Source of the DNA: Enterobacter huaxiensis
GTDB taxonomy: Bacteria; Pseudomonadota; Gammaproteobacteria; Enterobacterales; Enterobacteriaceae
Direction: 5' to 3'
Assembly (NCBI RefSeq): GCF_003594935.2
Contig: NZ_CP043342.1
Location: 1,860,001 to 1,924,000, forward strand
DNA: 64,000 bases
The notes beneath the pieces are model-generated. The model was not told where the DNA came from, searched no databases, and saw only the letters and a list, made by a program, of their open reading frames with translations. The position numbers and the translations under genes were made by a program. Below, piece by piece: positions 18,976 through 32,020 of the stretch (positions within the stretch are counted from its first letter, which is position 1; each line of letters begins with the position of its first letter).

Positions 18976-20403
18976 TCATGACTTTTTCTCCGAGACCGCA
19001 CTGCCGGCATTTTTCGTCAGATGTAAGGTGTCAAACATCCCCACCAGGCAAATCAGCGCAATCACCACAAACGCCAGTCGGAAGCTCATACCCGGCAGCG
19101 CGGCGAGTCCCGCCGCTTCACCAATCTTCTCCCCGATACGAATGCCAATCGCGCCCAGCGTAATCCCGAGCCCCACGGCCAGCTGCGTTGCGGTTGAAAA
19201 AAGCGTGTTGGCATAGCTCATCTGCGCCGACGGCACGTCGGCAAAAGCGAGGGTACTGACCGCCGTAAACTGAATCGAACGGAAAACGCCGCCCAGATAG
19301 AGGATGAGCATAATCAGCCATACGGGGGTGTCAGGGGTGAGGAAGGCGCATGCCAGCAGTGCCAGCACGTTCAGCGCGCCGTTGATCAGCAGCAGACGCT
19401 TAAAGCCTAAGGTGCGAATGAGGGGCGTGGTGGCGGGTTTGATGGTGAGGTTCCCGACGAACACGGCCAGCACCAGCAGGCCGGAGTGGAATGCATCCAT
19501 GCCAAACCCCACCTGAAACATAAGCGGTAGCAGAAAGGGAACGGCGCTGATGGAGGCGCGGAACAACGAACCGCCGTACATCGTGACGCGAAACGTTGGA
19601 ACCTGCATTGCGTCCAGCCGGATCATTGGCCACTCTGTTCGCCGGAAATGTCGCAGGGCGTAGGCCAGGGCCGCCGCGCCGACGCAAAACAGAAAAGCCG
19701 TTAATCCCGCCTGAACGTGCTGCCCGCCCATCGACTCCATGGCGTAAACCAGGCAGACCATTGCAAGGGTGGTGGCGACAAAGCCGGGTAAATCAAACGG
19801 GCGTCGCGCATCCTCGTGCAGGTTCGGGATGATGCGCAGGGCCAGAATAATGGCGACGATCCCCAGCGGCACGTTAATAAAGAAGATCCAGCGCCAGTCG
19901 GCGTAGCTTGTAATAAAGCCGCCGAGCGGCGGGCCAATGATGGGCGCGACCAGAGCAGGCCAGGTCAGCGTGGCGATGGCGGTAATCAGCTGATGCTTGG
20001 GCGTGGTGCGCAAAACGGCCAGTCGACCGACGGGCACCATCAGCGCGCCGCCCATCCCCTGAAGCACGCGCATCGCGACGAACTGATCGACGGTGGTGGA
20101 GAGGCCGCAGAATACGGAGGCCAGCGTGAAAATAGCCAGAGCAAGGGCAAACACCTTCCGCGCGCCGAAGCGGTCTGCTATCCAGCCGCTGGCGGGGATC
20201 AGGACCGCAAGGGTGATCAAATAGGCACTGATCCCGATGTTAAGATCCACCGCCTGCACGCCGAAGCTTTTTGCCATGTCGGGCAGGGCGGTGGCAATGA
20301 CCGTGCCGTCGAGAAACTCCATAAAGAATGCCCCGGCAACCAGCAGCGCTGCGGCCGATAGGCCCCGGCTCTCTTTGCCGGTGATGTTCTCACTCATCTT
20401 CAT
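18976..20403 (-). CDS. MFS drug/proton antiporter, DHA2 (14-helix) family
   Basis: 475 residues with about 14 hydrophobic segments. Family motifs: LDGTVIATALPDM in helix 1 (motif D1), GWIADRFGARKVF (motif A) and GPPLGGFITSYADWRWIFF (motif C and following). This is the MdtD/EmrB/LfrA type of exporter; the substrate is unknown. No EmrA-type adaptor or regulator is adjacent. Starts at 20403 (MKMSEN) or 20397. It is absent from this location in E. coli. Confidence 0.9.
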   Translation of the reverse strand: MKMSENITGKESRGLSAAALLVAGAFFMEFLDGTVIATALPDMAKSFGVQAVDLNIGISAYLITLAVLIPASGWIADRFGARKVFALALAIFTLASVFCGLSTTVDQFVAMRVLQGMGGALMVPVGRLAVLRTTPKHQLITAIATLTWPALVAPIIGPPLGGFITSYADWRWIFFINVPLGIVAIILALRIIPNLHEDARRPFDLPGFVATTLAMVCLVYAMESMGGQHVQAGLTAFLFCVGAAALAYALRHFRRTEWPMIRLDAMQVPTFRVTMYGGSLFRASISAVPFLLPLMFQVGFGMDAFHSGLLVLAVFVGNLTIKPATTPLIRTLGFKRLLLINGALNVLALLACAFLTPDTPVWLIMLILYLGGVFRSIQFTAVSTLAFADVPSAQMSYANTLFSTATQLAVGLGITLGAIGIRIGEKIGEAAGLAALPGMSFRLAFVVIALICLVGMFDTLHLTKNAGSAVSEKKS

Positions 20404-20513
20404 CCTGTCGTATCAAAAAAAAGTATAAAAATTTACTGGAACTTATAAGATGATAACTTACGGATTTATCGTCATTTTTCGTAACATTCCGGCAGCACTG
20501 ATGGATTTATAAC

Positions 20514-20529
20514 CGTGATGTGTATCACA
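20514..20529 (+). promoter_or_regulatory. CRP site 1 upstream of azuC
   Basis: CGTGA-N6-TCACA, 9 of 10 core positions. Its centre is 30 bases upstream of that of the second site. Confidence 0.65.
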
Positions 20530-20543
20530 AAAACATTGATTTT

Positions 20544-20559
20544 TGTGACGGTGGTCATA
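20544..20559 (+). promoter_or_regulatory. CRP site 2 overlapping the azuC promoter
   Basis: TGTGA-N6-TCATA, 9 of 10 core positions. It runs into the likely -10 (tattataag near 20558-20566), a geometry expected for repression. CRP repression of azuC is reported for E. coli. Confidence 0.6.
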
Positions 20560-20610
20560 TTATAAGCGCATTAACAATAACACCTGCATAACACGTTACT
20601 GGAGCATCAA

Positions 20611-20694
20611 ATGAAATTGCGCAAAATCCTGAAAAGCATGTGGGCAAACTACTGCAACACGTTTAAAGACGTCCCACCGGGTGCGATGTTCTGA
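20611..20694 (+). CDS. azuC: Small amphipathic protein AzuC (27 residues); transcript probably also the AzuR regulatory RNA
   Basis: ATG at 20611, behind ctggagcatcaa, opens 27 codons: [20 protein letters not shown] followed by VPPGAMF and a TGA at 20692-20694. This matches E. coli AzuC (28 residues) almost residue for residue. The product is a basic amphipathic helix that sits at the inner membrane. In E. coli the same transcript acts as a base-pairing RNA (AzuCR), and a compact gene with its own terminator 3 bases after the stop fits that. It lies beside yecJ, as in E. coli. Induction in glucose would follow from the two CRP-like sites. Confidence 0.9.
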   Translation: MKLRKILKSMWANYCNTFKDVPPGAMF

Positions 20695-20696
20695 TA

Positions 20697-20720
20697 AAAA
20701 CCTGCTTCGGCAGGTTTTTT
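20697..20720 (+). terminator. Terminator of azuC / AzuCR RNA
   Basis: Stem aaaacctgc (20697-20705) with gcaggtttt (20710-20718), loop ttcg, running into T residues. Confidence 0.92.
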
Positions 20721-20798
20721 TATGCCTGCGGGCGACGAGAGGGAGATGAAAGGGCGTGCGTTTTGCTACTATGGCCGCCTTTGAATAAGGAGAAACCC

Positions 20799-21050
20799 AT
20801 GTCACAAAACCTGAGCGCCGATCAGGAGCTGGTGTCTGACGTCGTCGCATGCCAGTTGGTTATCAAACAAATCCTTGATGTGATTGACGTTATCGCGCCC
20901 GTTGAAGTGCGCGAAAAAATGTCTACCCAACTGAAAAATATCGATTTCACCAGCCATCCTGCTGCGGCTGACCCGGTTACGCTCCGCGCGATCCAGAAAG
21001 CTATCGCGCTGATTGAACTGAGATTCACGCCGCAGGGTGAGTCTCACTAA
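20799..21050 (+). CDS. yecJ: YecJ, DUF2766 family protein
   Basis: 83 residues, nearly identical in pattern to E. coli YecJ ([20 protein letters not shown]; ending RFTPQGESH). A small, soluble, helical protein of unknown function. I chose ATG 20799, behind aaggagaa; an in-frame ATG at 20763 would overlap the leader and has no match. Downstream of azuC, as in E. coli. Confidence 0.93.
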   Translation: MSQNLSADQELVSDVVACQLVIKQILDVIDVIAPVEVREKMSTQLKNIDFTSHPAAADPVTLRAIQKAIALIELRFTPQGESH

Positions 21051-21100
21051 AATAAACCGATGTTTTGAATTTAGAAACACTTTTCTGAGAAAACGTCGAA

Positions 21101-21121
21101 GGGCGACAGCGCCTGTCGCCC
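21101..21121 (-). terminator. Terminator of the Dcu-type gene
   Basis: Stem gggcgacag (21101-21109) with ctgtcgccc (21113-21121). On the minus strand it is followed by ttcgacgttttctc. Lies between yecJ and the convergent transporter. Confidence 0.7.
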
Positions 21122-21129
21122 CTGACCCT

Positions 21130-22473
21130 TCAGAAGAAGGTTTGCACCAGCAGGTAGCTCGCGGCGCACGCGCAGCTCACGCCAATCAGCCCTGGCAGAA
21201 TAAAGCTGTGGTTGATGATAAATTTGCCGATGCGGGTGGTGCCTGAACGGTCAAAGCCGATGCAGGCCAGATCGCTCGGGTAGGTCGGCAGCACAAAGTA
21301 TCCGTAAGAGGCCGGGAAGAACGCGATCAGCATTTTCGGTTCAATTCCCAGCATGAGCCCCATCGGCGCGACGGCCGTTAACGCGGCAGCCTGGCTGTTC
21401 ACCAGCTTTGATACCAGGAAAAGCACAATCGCATAGGTCCACGGATGGCTTTTCACCACCCCTTCCAGCGCCATTTTGAGCTCGTCGAGGTGCGCCTGGA
21501 AAAAGGTATCGCTCATCCACGCTACCCCAAATACCGAGAAGATCGCCACCATTCCCGCTTTGAATACCGCACCGTTGGAAATGGCTGAGGCTTTTACCTT
21601 ACAGGCCATCAGCATTACCGCACCCGCAATAAGCATCATCATCTGAATGACCAGGTTCATCGACAGCGCGGTCAATTTACCTTTCACGTCAAAAGCCGGA
21701 CGCAGATCAGGCAGTGCCCCCAGCAGCACCACAACGGCGATCCCGGCGAAGAAGATCCACGTTGACCAGTAGGCCTGTTTGGGAAAACGCTGATCCATTA
21801 ACGTTTCTGTCCCGCCGTAGATAAACTCGCGCTGCTTCGGATCCTTCAGCTTCTCCTGGAACTCCACGTCATCGGCCAACTCTTTCCCGCGACGCAAACT
21901 CCACACCGCCGCCACGGCAACGCCGAACAGCGACGCCGGAACGGACACGGCAAGAATTTCGAGGATCCCCCATGCGTGGCCAATTCCGTGCTGTGCGCCG
22001 AGAATAGAGACCAGCGATACGACCGCAACGGAAACCGGGGAGGCGGTGATTGCCATCTGCGAGGCGATTGACGCCACGGCCATCGGGCGTTCCGGGCGGA
22101 TCCCTTTTTTCAGCGCGATATCCGCAATAATGGGGAACATGGTGTAGACAACGTGCCCCGTCCCGCACAGAAAAGTCAGCATCCAGGTCGTGAAGGGGGC
22201 GAGAAGGGTAATGTGCTGGGGATGTTTTCGCAGCAGACGCTCTGCGAACTGCATCATCACGTTCAGCCCGCCGGCGGTCTGCAGGGTTGCCGCGCAGCCA
22301 ATGACCGCGAGGATAGTGAGCATCACGTCCACCGGCGGTTTACCGGGCTGCAGGCCAAAAACAAAACTCAAAATAAACAGGCCGATCCCGCTAATTAACC
22401 CCAGCCCCATTCCGCCAAAGCGTGTTCCTACTAGCAGACAGGCAATAATGACAATAAACTCAATGGTGATCAT
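21130..22473 (-). CDS. Anaerobic C4-dicarboxylate transporter, DcuA/DcuB family
   Basis: Inner-membrane antiporter/uptake carrier for fumarate, succinate, malate or aspartate. 447 residues, close to DcuB (446), with many hydrophobic helices. Family landmarks are clear: LQPGKPPVDVMLTI (42-55), FLCGTGHVVYTMFPII, KGIRPERPMAVASIASQM, LVSKLVNSQAAALTAVAP and LPTYPSDLACIGFDRSGTTRIGKF. A gagggag ribosome-binding site precedes it. It is divergent enough from both DcuA and DcuB that I give no symbol; the name could be a Dcu paralogue. Not present between yecJ and ftnB in E. coli. Confidence 0.9.
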   Translation of the reverse strand: MITIEFIVIIACLLVGTRFGGMGLGLISGIGLFILSFVFGLQPGKPPVDVMLTILAVIGCAATLQTAGGLNVMMQFAERLLRKHPQHITLLAPFTTWMLTFLCGTGHVVYTMFPIIADIALKKGIRPERPMAVASIASQMAITASPVSVAVVSLVSILGAQHGIGHAWGILEILAVSVPASLFGVAVAAVWSLRRGKELADDVEFQEKLKDPKQREFIYGGTETLMDQRFPKQAYWSTWIFFAGIAVVVLLGALPDLRPAFDVKGKLTALSMNLVIQMMMLIAGAVMLMACKVKASAISNGAVFKAGMVAIFSVFGVAWMSDTFFQAHLDELKMALEGVVKSHPWTYAIVLFLVSKLVNSQAAALTAVAPMGLMLGIEPKMLIAFFPASYGYFVLPTYPSDLACIGFDRSGTTRIGKFIINHSFILPGLIGVSCACAASYLLVQTFF

Positions 22474-22617
22474 GATGCTCCCTCGTCAACGATAATGTAA
22501 TTATTCAAATCATTACACGTTGCAAGGTTATTCATTGGGAGCGAGATCTGATTTGTTAAATATCAGGAAAAGCAGGGGGTTGGTGGCCTGCTCCCGGCGG
22601 AAGCAGGCGCTAAGGGC

Positions 22618-23121
22618 TTAGTGGTGTTGCACCGTGGCGATGTCGAGCAGATGACGATCGGTCTGCTCAGGGCACAGACCCGCGCGCCTGGCGTTGCGGA
22701 TCTCATCGGCCAGCGCCTTGAGCAGCATGCCGTCCTGCTGTTGCTCTTTGTCCATATCCCGTAAGAATTTCAGCGTTTTGCTGTCATGCTGTGCCTGGGC
22801 TTCATCGGCCAGCTTGCTGAGCGTACTGCAGCGTTGCTCGTACTCTTCAAGGGTTTTCTGGAACAGTTCTTCCAGAGAAGAGTAGTCATCGTTGATGGTA
22901 GCCAGTTCTTTAACGGTGGGATTCGCCCCGGCCGCTTTCATAAAGTTGAAAACGCGCATCATATGCGTGACGTTGCTTTGCGCCTGTGAGCGAAAAAAGG
23001 TGGCCGTACCGTTGAGGCTGTTTTCAGAACACCATGCGCTCAAATGAAGGTGCAGATTTGAGGCATAGAACTCCAGGTTCAACTGGGCATTAAGTTTTTG
23101 CATCATCGTTTGGGTAGCCAT
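22618..23121 (-). CDS. ftnB: Ferritin-like protein FtnB
   Basis: 167 residues, similar to E. coli FtnB along its length. The ferritin fold is kept (E17, H53, E126, Q127), but three ferroxidase ligands of FtnA are changed: N50 instead of E, Y94 instead of E and D130 instead of E. FtnB is thus unlikely to store iron like FtnA; in Salmonella it has been linked to repair of oxidised iron-sulfur clusters. Divergent from the DJ-1 family gene across an AT-rich gap. Confidence 0.93.
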   Translation of the reverse strand: MATQTMMQKLNAQLNLEFYASNLHLHLSAWCSENSLNGTATFFRSQAQSNVTHMMRVFNFMKAAGANPTVKELATINDDYSSLEELFQKTLEEYEQRCSTLSKLADEAQAQHDSKTLKFLRDMDKEQQQDGMLLKALADEIRNARRAGLCPEQTDRHLLDIATVQHH

Positions 23122-23626
23122 ACAAATATCCTTATTAACTGTGGGACGCGTGGTCCGCTGCTTAACCTGACCCGGCAGGTACTACGATTGATTGGCAGAA
23201 ATTTCATTTCTGCGCTGAATAAAGTCGACCGAATATTCACTTCCTGTGTTCGATATAAATAAGCATACCCTTGTCTGTGGTCTAAGAAAACTCTTAATAA
23301 GGCTGTGTTTACCATACATTACAAAAATTAATATAGTACATAAAATCAAATGCGTGGACATGAAAAGATATTTTTATAACTAATTGATGTTATTGTCTTT
23401 CTGCTGTTTAGGTTAACTAATTTACGGTCGTGAATTATTAGGCGGCAGGATATTCTGCGAATGCGCTAAAACAGGATTAATTATCTAAGATATATTTTCT
23501 TTCTCTGAAATTGCGCCAAATCAATTTCTGCTAAATACCCATTTTTGTGATCGCTACGGAAGACTGTAGCCTGTTGCTTTGTAAAAATGAAACGATGTTT
23601 TATAACTGTTTATCATGAGGTCAACG
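23122..23626. other. 505-base AT-rich divergent region, ftnB / DJ-1 gene
   Basis: Strikingly AT-rich relative to its neighbours. It must contain both promoters. I see no reading frame with codon use or ribosome-binding site worth calling and no strong operator by eye. The low GC makes it a candidate for H-NS binding. Confidence 0.5.
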
Positions 23627-24184
23627 ATGGCAAAAGTGGCGGTGCTTCTGGCACCTGGTTTCGAAGAGGCTGAGGCAATTATCATTATCGATATCCTGCG
23701 CCGTTTGCAGATTGAGGTGGAAACCCTGGCCTGCGCGGAGTCCCGCGCGGTGGTGAGTTACCATAACATTCCAATGGTGGCAGACAGTACGTTAGCAGAG
23801 CGCATCGATACCCTGTATGACGCCGTGGTATTGCCCGGTGGGCCGCAGGGGAGCGTGAACCTGGCGGCTAGCCGCGATGCGATAAGATTTGTGACGGCGC
23901 ATGACGAGAGCGGAAAGCTGATTTGTCCCATCTGCTCCGCGGCAGCGCGCGTGTTGGGCGGCAACGGCCTGCTGAAGGGGCGCCGCTACGTCTGCTCGGG
24001 AGAGTTATGGGAAACGGTCACCGACGGGGAATATGTTGATGCGCCGGTTGTTGAAGATCAAAACCTGATCAGCGGCAAAGGTCTGGGCCACGCTTTTGAT
24101 TTTGCGCTGACCCTTTCTGCTCGCCTTCTGGGTGACGACGCGCCCGTTCGCGATCACGCCGACCACATCTATTACCGCTGGTAA
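23627..24184 (+). CDS. DJ-1/PfpI (ThiJ/YajL-like) family protein
   Basis: 185 residues from ATG 23627, preceded by catgaggt; an ATG at 23615 adds four residues. The DJ-1 core is clear: APGFEEAEA with the conserved Glu (13-14), VVLPGG (68-72) and the nucleophile elbow CPICSAAARVL with C103. Family members include deglycase/chaperone-type stress proteins and amidotransferase-like enzymes. It resembles YajL but differs after the elbow (GELWETVTDGEY), so I do not name it. Not a member of the E. coli gene order here. Confidence 0.85.
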   Translation: MAKVAVLLAPGFEEAEAIIIIDILRRLQIEVETLACAESRAVVSYHNIPMVADSTLAERIDTLYDAVVLPGGPQGSVNLAASRDAIRFVTAHDESGKLICPICSAAARVLGGNGLLKGRRYVCSGELWETVTDGEYVDAPVVEDQNLISGKGLGHAFDFALTLSARLLGDDAPVRDHADHIYYRW

Positions 24185-24500
24185 TGTTTAGACCGGGCGC
24201 TGCGGCGTCCGGCTGTCAGGGATTAGTTAGCTAATCTTATGGATAATTCTGCTTAACCCTCTCTTATTTGTCTGACAAATCCTGTCCTTTTTATGTCATT
24301 TTTCGCTGAATTTATGTACGCAATTACTGTAATTCTGCGGTGTGATGGCGCTCTCTTATGGATGATTAATTTCCCGCTAAAACTATCACCAGCACTAACG
24401 CTTTTGATGCGCTAACCGCTAATGTCTTGTTTTACGTCCGATTAAATAAGAAGCACGCAATTATTCCCTACAGAAAAGAATGCTAAAGCTGGAGTTAACC
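24185..24500. promoter_or_regulatory. araFGH promoter region with AraC half-sites
   Basis: No gene. On the minus strand, AGCA-N5-ATCCATA (24238-24253) is very close to the araI1 half-site (TAGCA-N5-ATCCATA). A second partial half-site ending in ATCCATAA lies at about 24356-24372, also reversed. Reversed AraC sites are a known feature of E. coli araFGH. A CRP half (gtgtgatgg) lies between them, without a good second half. Confidence 0.6.
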
Positions 24501-25490
24501 ATGCACAAATTTACTAAAGCGCTGGCGGCCGTCGGCCTGGCTGCCGTTATGTCACAATCCGCTATCGCAGAAAATTTAAAACTCGGTTTTTTGGTCAAAC
24601 AGCCTGAAGAGCCCTGGTTCCAGACGGAGTGGAAGTTCGCCGATAAAGCCGGAAAAGATTTAGGTTTTGAGGTGATTAAAATCGCGGTGCCGGACGGCGA
24701 GAAAACGCTGAACGCCATCGACAGCCTTGCCGCCAGCGGCGCGAAGGGCTTTGTCATTTGTACGCCGGACCCAAAACTGGGCTCGGCCATTGCCGCGAAG
24801 GCGCGCGGGTACGACATGAAGGTGATTGCGGTTGACGATCAGTTCGTCAATGCCAAAGGCAAGCCGATGGACACCGTACCGCTGGTCATGATGGCAGCCA
24901 CGAAGATCGGCGAACGTCAGGGTCAGGAACTCTATAAAGAGATGCAAAAACGCGGCTGGGATGTCAAAGAGACCGGCGTTATGGCGATCACCGCAGACGA
25001 GCTGGATACGGCGCGCCGCCGTACCTCCGGCTCAATGGATGCGCTGAAGGCCGCCGGCTTCCCGGAAAAACAGATCTACAAAGTGCCAACCAAATCGAAC
25101 GACATCCCGGGGGCCTTTGATGCGGCAAACTCCATGCTGGTACAGCATCCGGAAGTGAAACACTGGCTGGTGGTCGGTATGAACGACAACACCGTGCTGG
25201 GCGGGGTGCGTGCAACAGAAGGGCAGGGCTTCAAGGCGCCTGACGTTATCGGTATCGGCATCAACGGCGTGGACGCCGTGAGCGAACTGTCCAAAGCACA
25301 GGCGACCGGCTTCTACGGCTCTCTGCTGCCGAGCCCGGACGTACATGGCTACAAATCCAGCGAAATGCTCTACAACTGGGTGACCAAAGGGGCTGAGCCG
25401 CCGAAATTCACCGAAGTGACCGACGTGGTGCTGATCACCCGCGATAACTTCAAAGAGGAGCTGGCGAAAAAAGGGCTGGGCGGTAAGTAA
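24501..25490 (+). CDS. araF: L-arabinose ABC transporter binding protein AraF
   Basis: Periplasmic arabinose receptor, 329 residues from ATG 24501 (behind gctggag), identical in length to E. coli AraF. A signal peptide of 23 residues ends in QSAIA, and the mature protein begins [20 protein letters not shown], as in E. coli. The upstream in-frame ATG at 24480 is rejected, as it would precede the signal peptide. First gene of araFGH, under AraC control by the visible half-sites. Confidence 0.97.
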   Translation: MHKFTKALAAVGLAAVMSQSAIAENLKLGFLVKQPEEPWFQTEWKFADKAGKDLGFEVIKIAVPDGEKTLNAIDSLAASGAKGFVICTPDPKLGSAIAAKARGYDMKVIAVDDQFVNAKGKPMDTVPLVMMAATKIGERQGQELYKEMQKRGWDVKETGVMAITADELDTARRRTSGSMDALKAAGFPEKQIYKVPTKSNDIPGAFDAANSMLVQHPEVKHWLVVGMNDNTVLGGVRATEGQGFKAPDVIGIGINGVDAVSELSKAQATGFYGSLLPSPDVHGYKSSEMLYNWVTKGAEPPKFTEVTDVVLITRDNFKEELAKKGLGGK

Positions 25491-25561
25491 TACGCTGTGA
25501 TTGCGCCCCTCGCTCGCCGCGAGGGGCCAGACGTACACACTACTGGAATCACGGAGTCATT

Positions 25562-27076
25562 ATGCAACACTCCTTACCGTATCTCTCTTTCCGCAGCATC
25601 GGTAAAACCTTCCCCGGTGTAAACGCGCTGACCGATATTAGCTTCGACTGCTATGCCGGCCAGGTTCACGCCCTGATGGGTGAGAACGGCGCGGGAAAAT
25701 CCACGCTGTTGAAAATTCTCAGCGGGAACTACGCGCCCACGACCGGGACGCTGGCTCTTCGCGGCGAAGAGGTTGCTTTTGCGGATACCACGGCGGCATT
25801 GAACGCCGGGGTGGCCATTATCTATCAGGAACTGCACCTCATCCCCGAGATGACGGTGGCGGAAAATATCTATCTTGGGCAGCTCCCGCACAAAAGCGGC
25901 GTCGTTAATCGCTCGCTGCTCAACTACGAAGCGGGGCTGCAGCTAAAACACCTTGGGCTGGACGTTGATCCGCAAACGCCGCTGAAGTACCTCTCTATCG
26001 GCCAGTGGCAGATGGTTGAAATTGCCAAGGCGCTGGCGCGAAACGCCAAGGTCATCGCTTTTGACGAGCCGACCAGCTCGCTCTCCGCTCGTGAAATCGA
26101 AAATCTGTTCCGCGTGATCCGCGAGCTGCGTAAAGAAGGCCGCATTATTTTGTACGTTTCACACCGTATGGAAGAGATATTCGCCCTAAGCGATGCCATC
26201 ACCGTGTTTAAAGATGGTCGCTACGTGCGAACCTTCACCGACATGGCCCAGGTTGATCATGACCAGCTTGTGCAGGCAATGGTCGGGCGCGATCTGGGGG
26301 ATATTTACCACTGGAAACCCCGCGAGTATGGCCCTGAGCGTCTGCGTCTGGACAACGTTAAGGCGCCGGGCGTGCGAACGCCGATTTCGCTCTCGGTGCG
26401 CAGCGGTGAAATCGTCGGGCTGTTCGGCCTGGTGGGCGCAGGGCGCAGCGAGCTGATGAAGGGGCTGTTTGGCGGCACGCGTATCACCCAGGGGCAGATC
26501 GCTATCGACGGGCAAAACGTCGATATCCAAAAACCGGCTCATGCCATCAGCGCGGGGATGATGCTCTGCCCGGAAGACCGGAAAGCGGAGGGGATAATTC
26601 CGGTTCACTCCGTGCGTGACAACATCAATATTTCTGCCCGACGTAAGTACATTCGCGCAGGTTGCCTGATCAACGACGGCTGGGAATCGAGCAACGCGGA
26701 CCATCACATTCGTTCGCTGAACATAAAAACCCCCGGCGCTGAACAGCTGATCATGAACCTTTCCGGCGGTAACCAGCAGAAGGCGATTTTGGGCCGCTGG
26801 CTGTCGGAAGACATGAAGGTCATTTTGCTGGATGAGCCTACGCGCGGTATCGACGTTGGGGCAAAACACGAAATCTATAACGTGATTTATGAACTGGCAA
26901 AACGCGGCGTGGCGGTGTTATTCGCCTCAAGCGATCTGCCCGAGGTGCTGGGCGTCGCTGACCGTATCGTTGTGATGCGTGAAGGTGAAGTTGCCGGTGA
27001 ATTGCTGCATGAACAGGCGAATGAGCAACAGGCGTTGAGTCTCGCCATGCCTAAAGTTAGCCAGGCTGTCGCCTGA
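25562..27076 (+). CDS. araG: L-arabinose ABC transporter ATPase AraG
   Basis: 504 residues with two nucleotide-binding domains in tandem, typical of sugar importers. Domain 1: Walker [10 protein letters not shown] (40-48), signature LSIGQWQ. Domain 2: the P-loop is the degenerate GLVGAGRSE, the usual situation in this family, and the signature is [12 protein letters not shown]. It pairs with the AraH permease. 71 bases after araF. Confidence 0.96.
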   Translation: MQHSLPYLSFRSIGKTFPGVNALTDISFDCYAGQVHALMGENGAGKSTLLKILSGNYAPTTGTLALRGEEVAFADTTAALNAGVAIIYQELHLIPEMTVAENIYLGQLPHKSGVVNRSLLNYEAGLQLKHLGLDVDPQTPLKYLSIGQWQMVEIAKALARNAKVIAFDEPTSSLSAREIENLFRVIRELRKEGRIILYVSHRMEEIFALSDAITVFKDGRYVRTFTDMAQVDHDQLVQAMVGRDLGDIYHWKPREYGPERLRLDNVKAPGVRTPISLSVRSGEIVGLFGLVGAGRSELMKGLFGGTRITQGQIAIDGQNVDIQKPAHAISAGMMLCPEDRKAEGIIPVHSVRDNINISARRKYIRAGCLINDGWESSNADHHIRSLNIKTPGAEQLIMNLSGGNQQKAILGRWLSEDMKVILLDEPTRGIDVGAKHEIYNVIYELAKRGVAVLFASSDLPEVLGVADRIVVMREGEVAGELLHEQANEQQALSLAMPKVSQAVA

Positions 27077-27087
27077 GTAAGGAGTCA

Positions 27088-30426
<3,339 letters not shown>

Positions 30427-30431
30427 TATTC

Positions 30432-30456
30432 CTCGGGGGGCCTACCGGCCCCCGAG
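30432..30456. terminator. GC-rich hairpin between otsA and uspC
   Basis: ctcggggg (30432-30439) pairs with cccccgag (30449-30456). The stop codon of the convergent uspC is inside it, so it can end both transcripts. No T-run on either side. Confidence 0.55.
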
Positions 30457-30870
30457 AGGCACGAGCAGTACGTCTACCTGGCTTGAGGCAACAATGGATT
30501 TTGCCGAACAGGCCGCGCGGGAAAAAAAGCTCTGGTTATGATTACCGCATATTACCAAATCGATATTCTGCTTCTGGCACATGCTAAGAATATGTTCATT
30601 TAATTCACCCGTTGCGATAACGGTCTGATGAACAGGGTAGTGTGCCTTTTCCACTAGCTCCCGCAGAAACTGCTGAGTTTCTTCCTGAAGTACCTCACGA
30701 ATATCTTCCAGCATGGGCGCTGCCAGCTGATTATACATTTCAGGCTCGGCTGCCAGGGTGATTAAGCTGATGCGGGCATTGTGCGGTTTTGCGATGGAGA
30801 CGGCCCTGGCCACGAGTTGATGGCTTTCCGGTGAAACAGCAACAGAAACAAGAAGATGTCTATAACTCAT
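30442..30870 (-). CDS. uspC: Universal stress protein UspC
   Basis: 142 residues, the E. coli UspC length. The sequence tracks E. coli UspC (AAEPEMYNQLAAPMLEDIRE; DLVICGNHNQSFFSRAACSAK). UspA-fold domain with a nucleotide-binding-type GNHN loop rather than the full G-2X-G-9X-G(S/T) motif. In E. coli it is linked to motility and adhesion traits and to potassium/salt stress. Located between otsA and flhDC, as in E. coli. Confidence 0.94.
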   Translation of the reverse strand: MSYRHLLVSVAVSPESHQLVARAVSIAKPHNARISLITLAAEPEMYNQLAAPMLEDIREVLQEETQQFLRELVEKAHYPVHQTVIATGELNEHILSMCQKQNIDLVICGNHNQSFFSRAACSAKSIVASSQVDVLLVPLGGR

Positions 30871-31667
30871 TGCACACTCCTTTGATGCCTGAACTGCAGG
30901 ATTTCCCCAGCATTACCGCGAATTGACACCTACTGCAAGAGGGGAATACGGCATTAGTGTGAAGCTTATCATAATTATTCATTAATTATTCTTATAAGAA
31001 GAATAATCGAAAAATGTGTCCAAATGAAAAAAATTAACAACTTAACGTAAATCACACATTTTCTATTCTGCATCATTAAATCGTTTTAACGGGTTATTAA
31101 CGCAAACGAGATGATAACCCTGCGAAACTTAATCTTTGCCCCTGCGTGCTAACTTCTTGTTTTGCATCTGAAAATAAGTACGTCCCAAAAGCCGGTCAAG
31201 CCCCTGTTGCCTGGCCCTGCTAAAGCCAGAGGGAAAAGCAAAACCTGGCGCCTTTCACTTCATTCATCTGCATGGGTATTCGTTCATTAAGAATATAAAC
31301 GAGTGCCGATTGGTGGAAAAATGGACAATTTACAAGTCGTGCTGATGGATTTATAGGATATATTCGCTTAAATTTTGTGACGCAGATCACATTTTTTTTA
31401 AATTTTGGGGCGGGCTGCATTGTATGTGTCAAAACTGACGAGTAGAGTTTGCGTCGAATTAGGAAAAATCTTAGTTATTTGTAAGAAATGATAAAAGGTG
31501 TAACGACGCTACCGCGTTGTATGGTTGTTGCATGTTTTACGGCATACAAACCTTAATTCAACTATGCATTTGGCCTTTTCTTTTTTATACCGGGTGATTT
31601 CCCGGCGACATCACGGGGTGCGGTCTTTCCGCATAAAAATAATAGTTGGTTATTCGGGATGGGAAAA
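30871..31667. other. 797-base regulatory region of flhDC (and uspC)
   Basis: No gene. A large AT-rich control region, as expected for the flagellar master operon. Towards uspC: long A/T tracts. Towards flhD: a perfect CRP site (31376-31391), a candidate -10 TAGAGT (31443-31448), and then a leader of about 210 bases with hairpins at 31590-31605 (ccggg/cccgg) and 31619-31633 (tgcgg/ccgca). GGA in attaGGAaaaatc (31462-31464) near the 5' end could be a CsrA contact. Confidence 0.6.
31376..31391 (+). promoter_or_regulatory. CRP site of flhDC
   Basis: TGTGA-CGCAGA-TCACA, 10 of 10 core positions. Placing the centre (31383.5) at the E. coli distance of about 71 bases predicts a start near 31455, just after the TAGAGT -10. 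Confidence 0.85.
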
Positions 31668-32018
31668 ATGCATACATCCGAGTTGCTAAAACATATCTAT
31701 GACATCAATTTGTCGTATTTACTGCTCGCGCAGCGTTTAATTAGTCAGGATAAGGCGTCCGCAATGTTCCGTCTGGGCGTTAGCGAAGAAATGGCAACCA
31801 TGTTGGGCGGAATAACGCTCCCTGAAATGGTGAAACTTGCTGAAACGAATCAACTCGTTTGCCAGTTCCGTTTCGACAGCCCGCAGACCATCACGCGTCT
31901 TACCCAGGAATCTCGCGTTGACGATCTTCAGCAGATCCATACCGGTATTCTTCTCTCCACGCGTCTGCTCAACGAAATCAGCCAGCCTGATGACGCAGCC
32001 CGCAAGAAAAGGGCTTGA
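31668..32018 (+). CDS. flhD: Flagellar master regulator subunit FlhD
   Basis: With FlhC it forms the FlhD4C2 activator of class 2 flagellar genes. 116 residues from ATG 31668 ([20 protein letters not shown]), as in E. coli; the ATG at 31659 would add three residues (MGK). The ribosome-binding site gggatggga contains GGA. The helix-turn-helix region and C-terminal [17 protein letters not shown] are conserved. A small divergence (GGIT for AALT near residue 47) does not touch the core. Confidence 0.97.
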   Translation: MHTSELLKHIYDINLSYLLLAQRLISQDKASAMFRLGVSEEMATMLGGITLPEMVKLAETNQLVCQFRFDSPQTITRLTQESRVDDLQQIHTGILLSTRLLNEISQPDDAARKKRA

Positions 32019-32020
32019 AA

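Noticed and set aside
31220..31432. 70-codon minus-strand frame in the flhDC control region
   Set aside because: It covers the perfect CRP site, lacks a ribosome-binding site and shows no family resemblance. The region is better explained as regulatory DNA.
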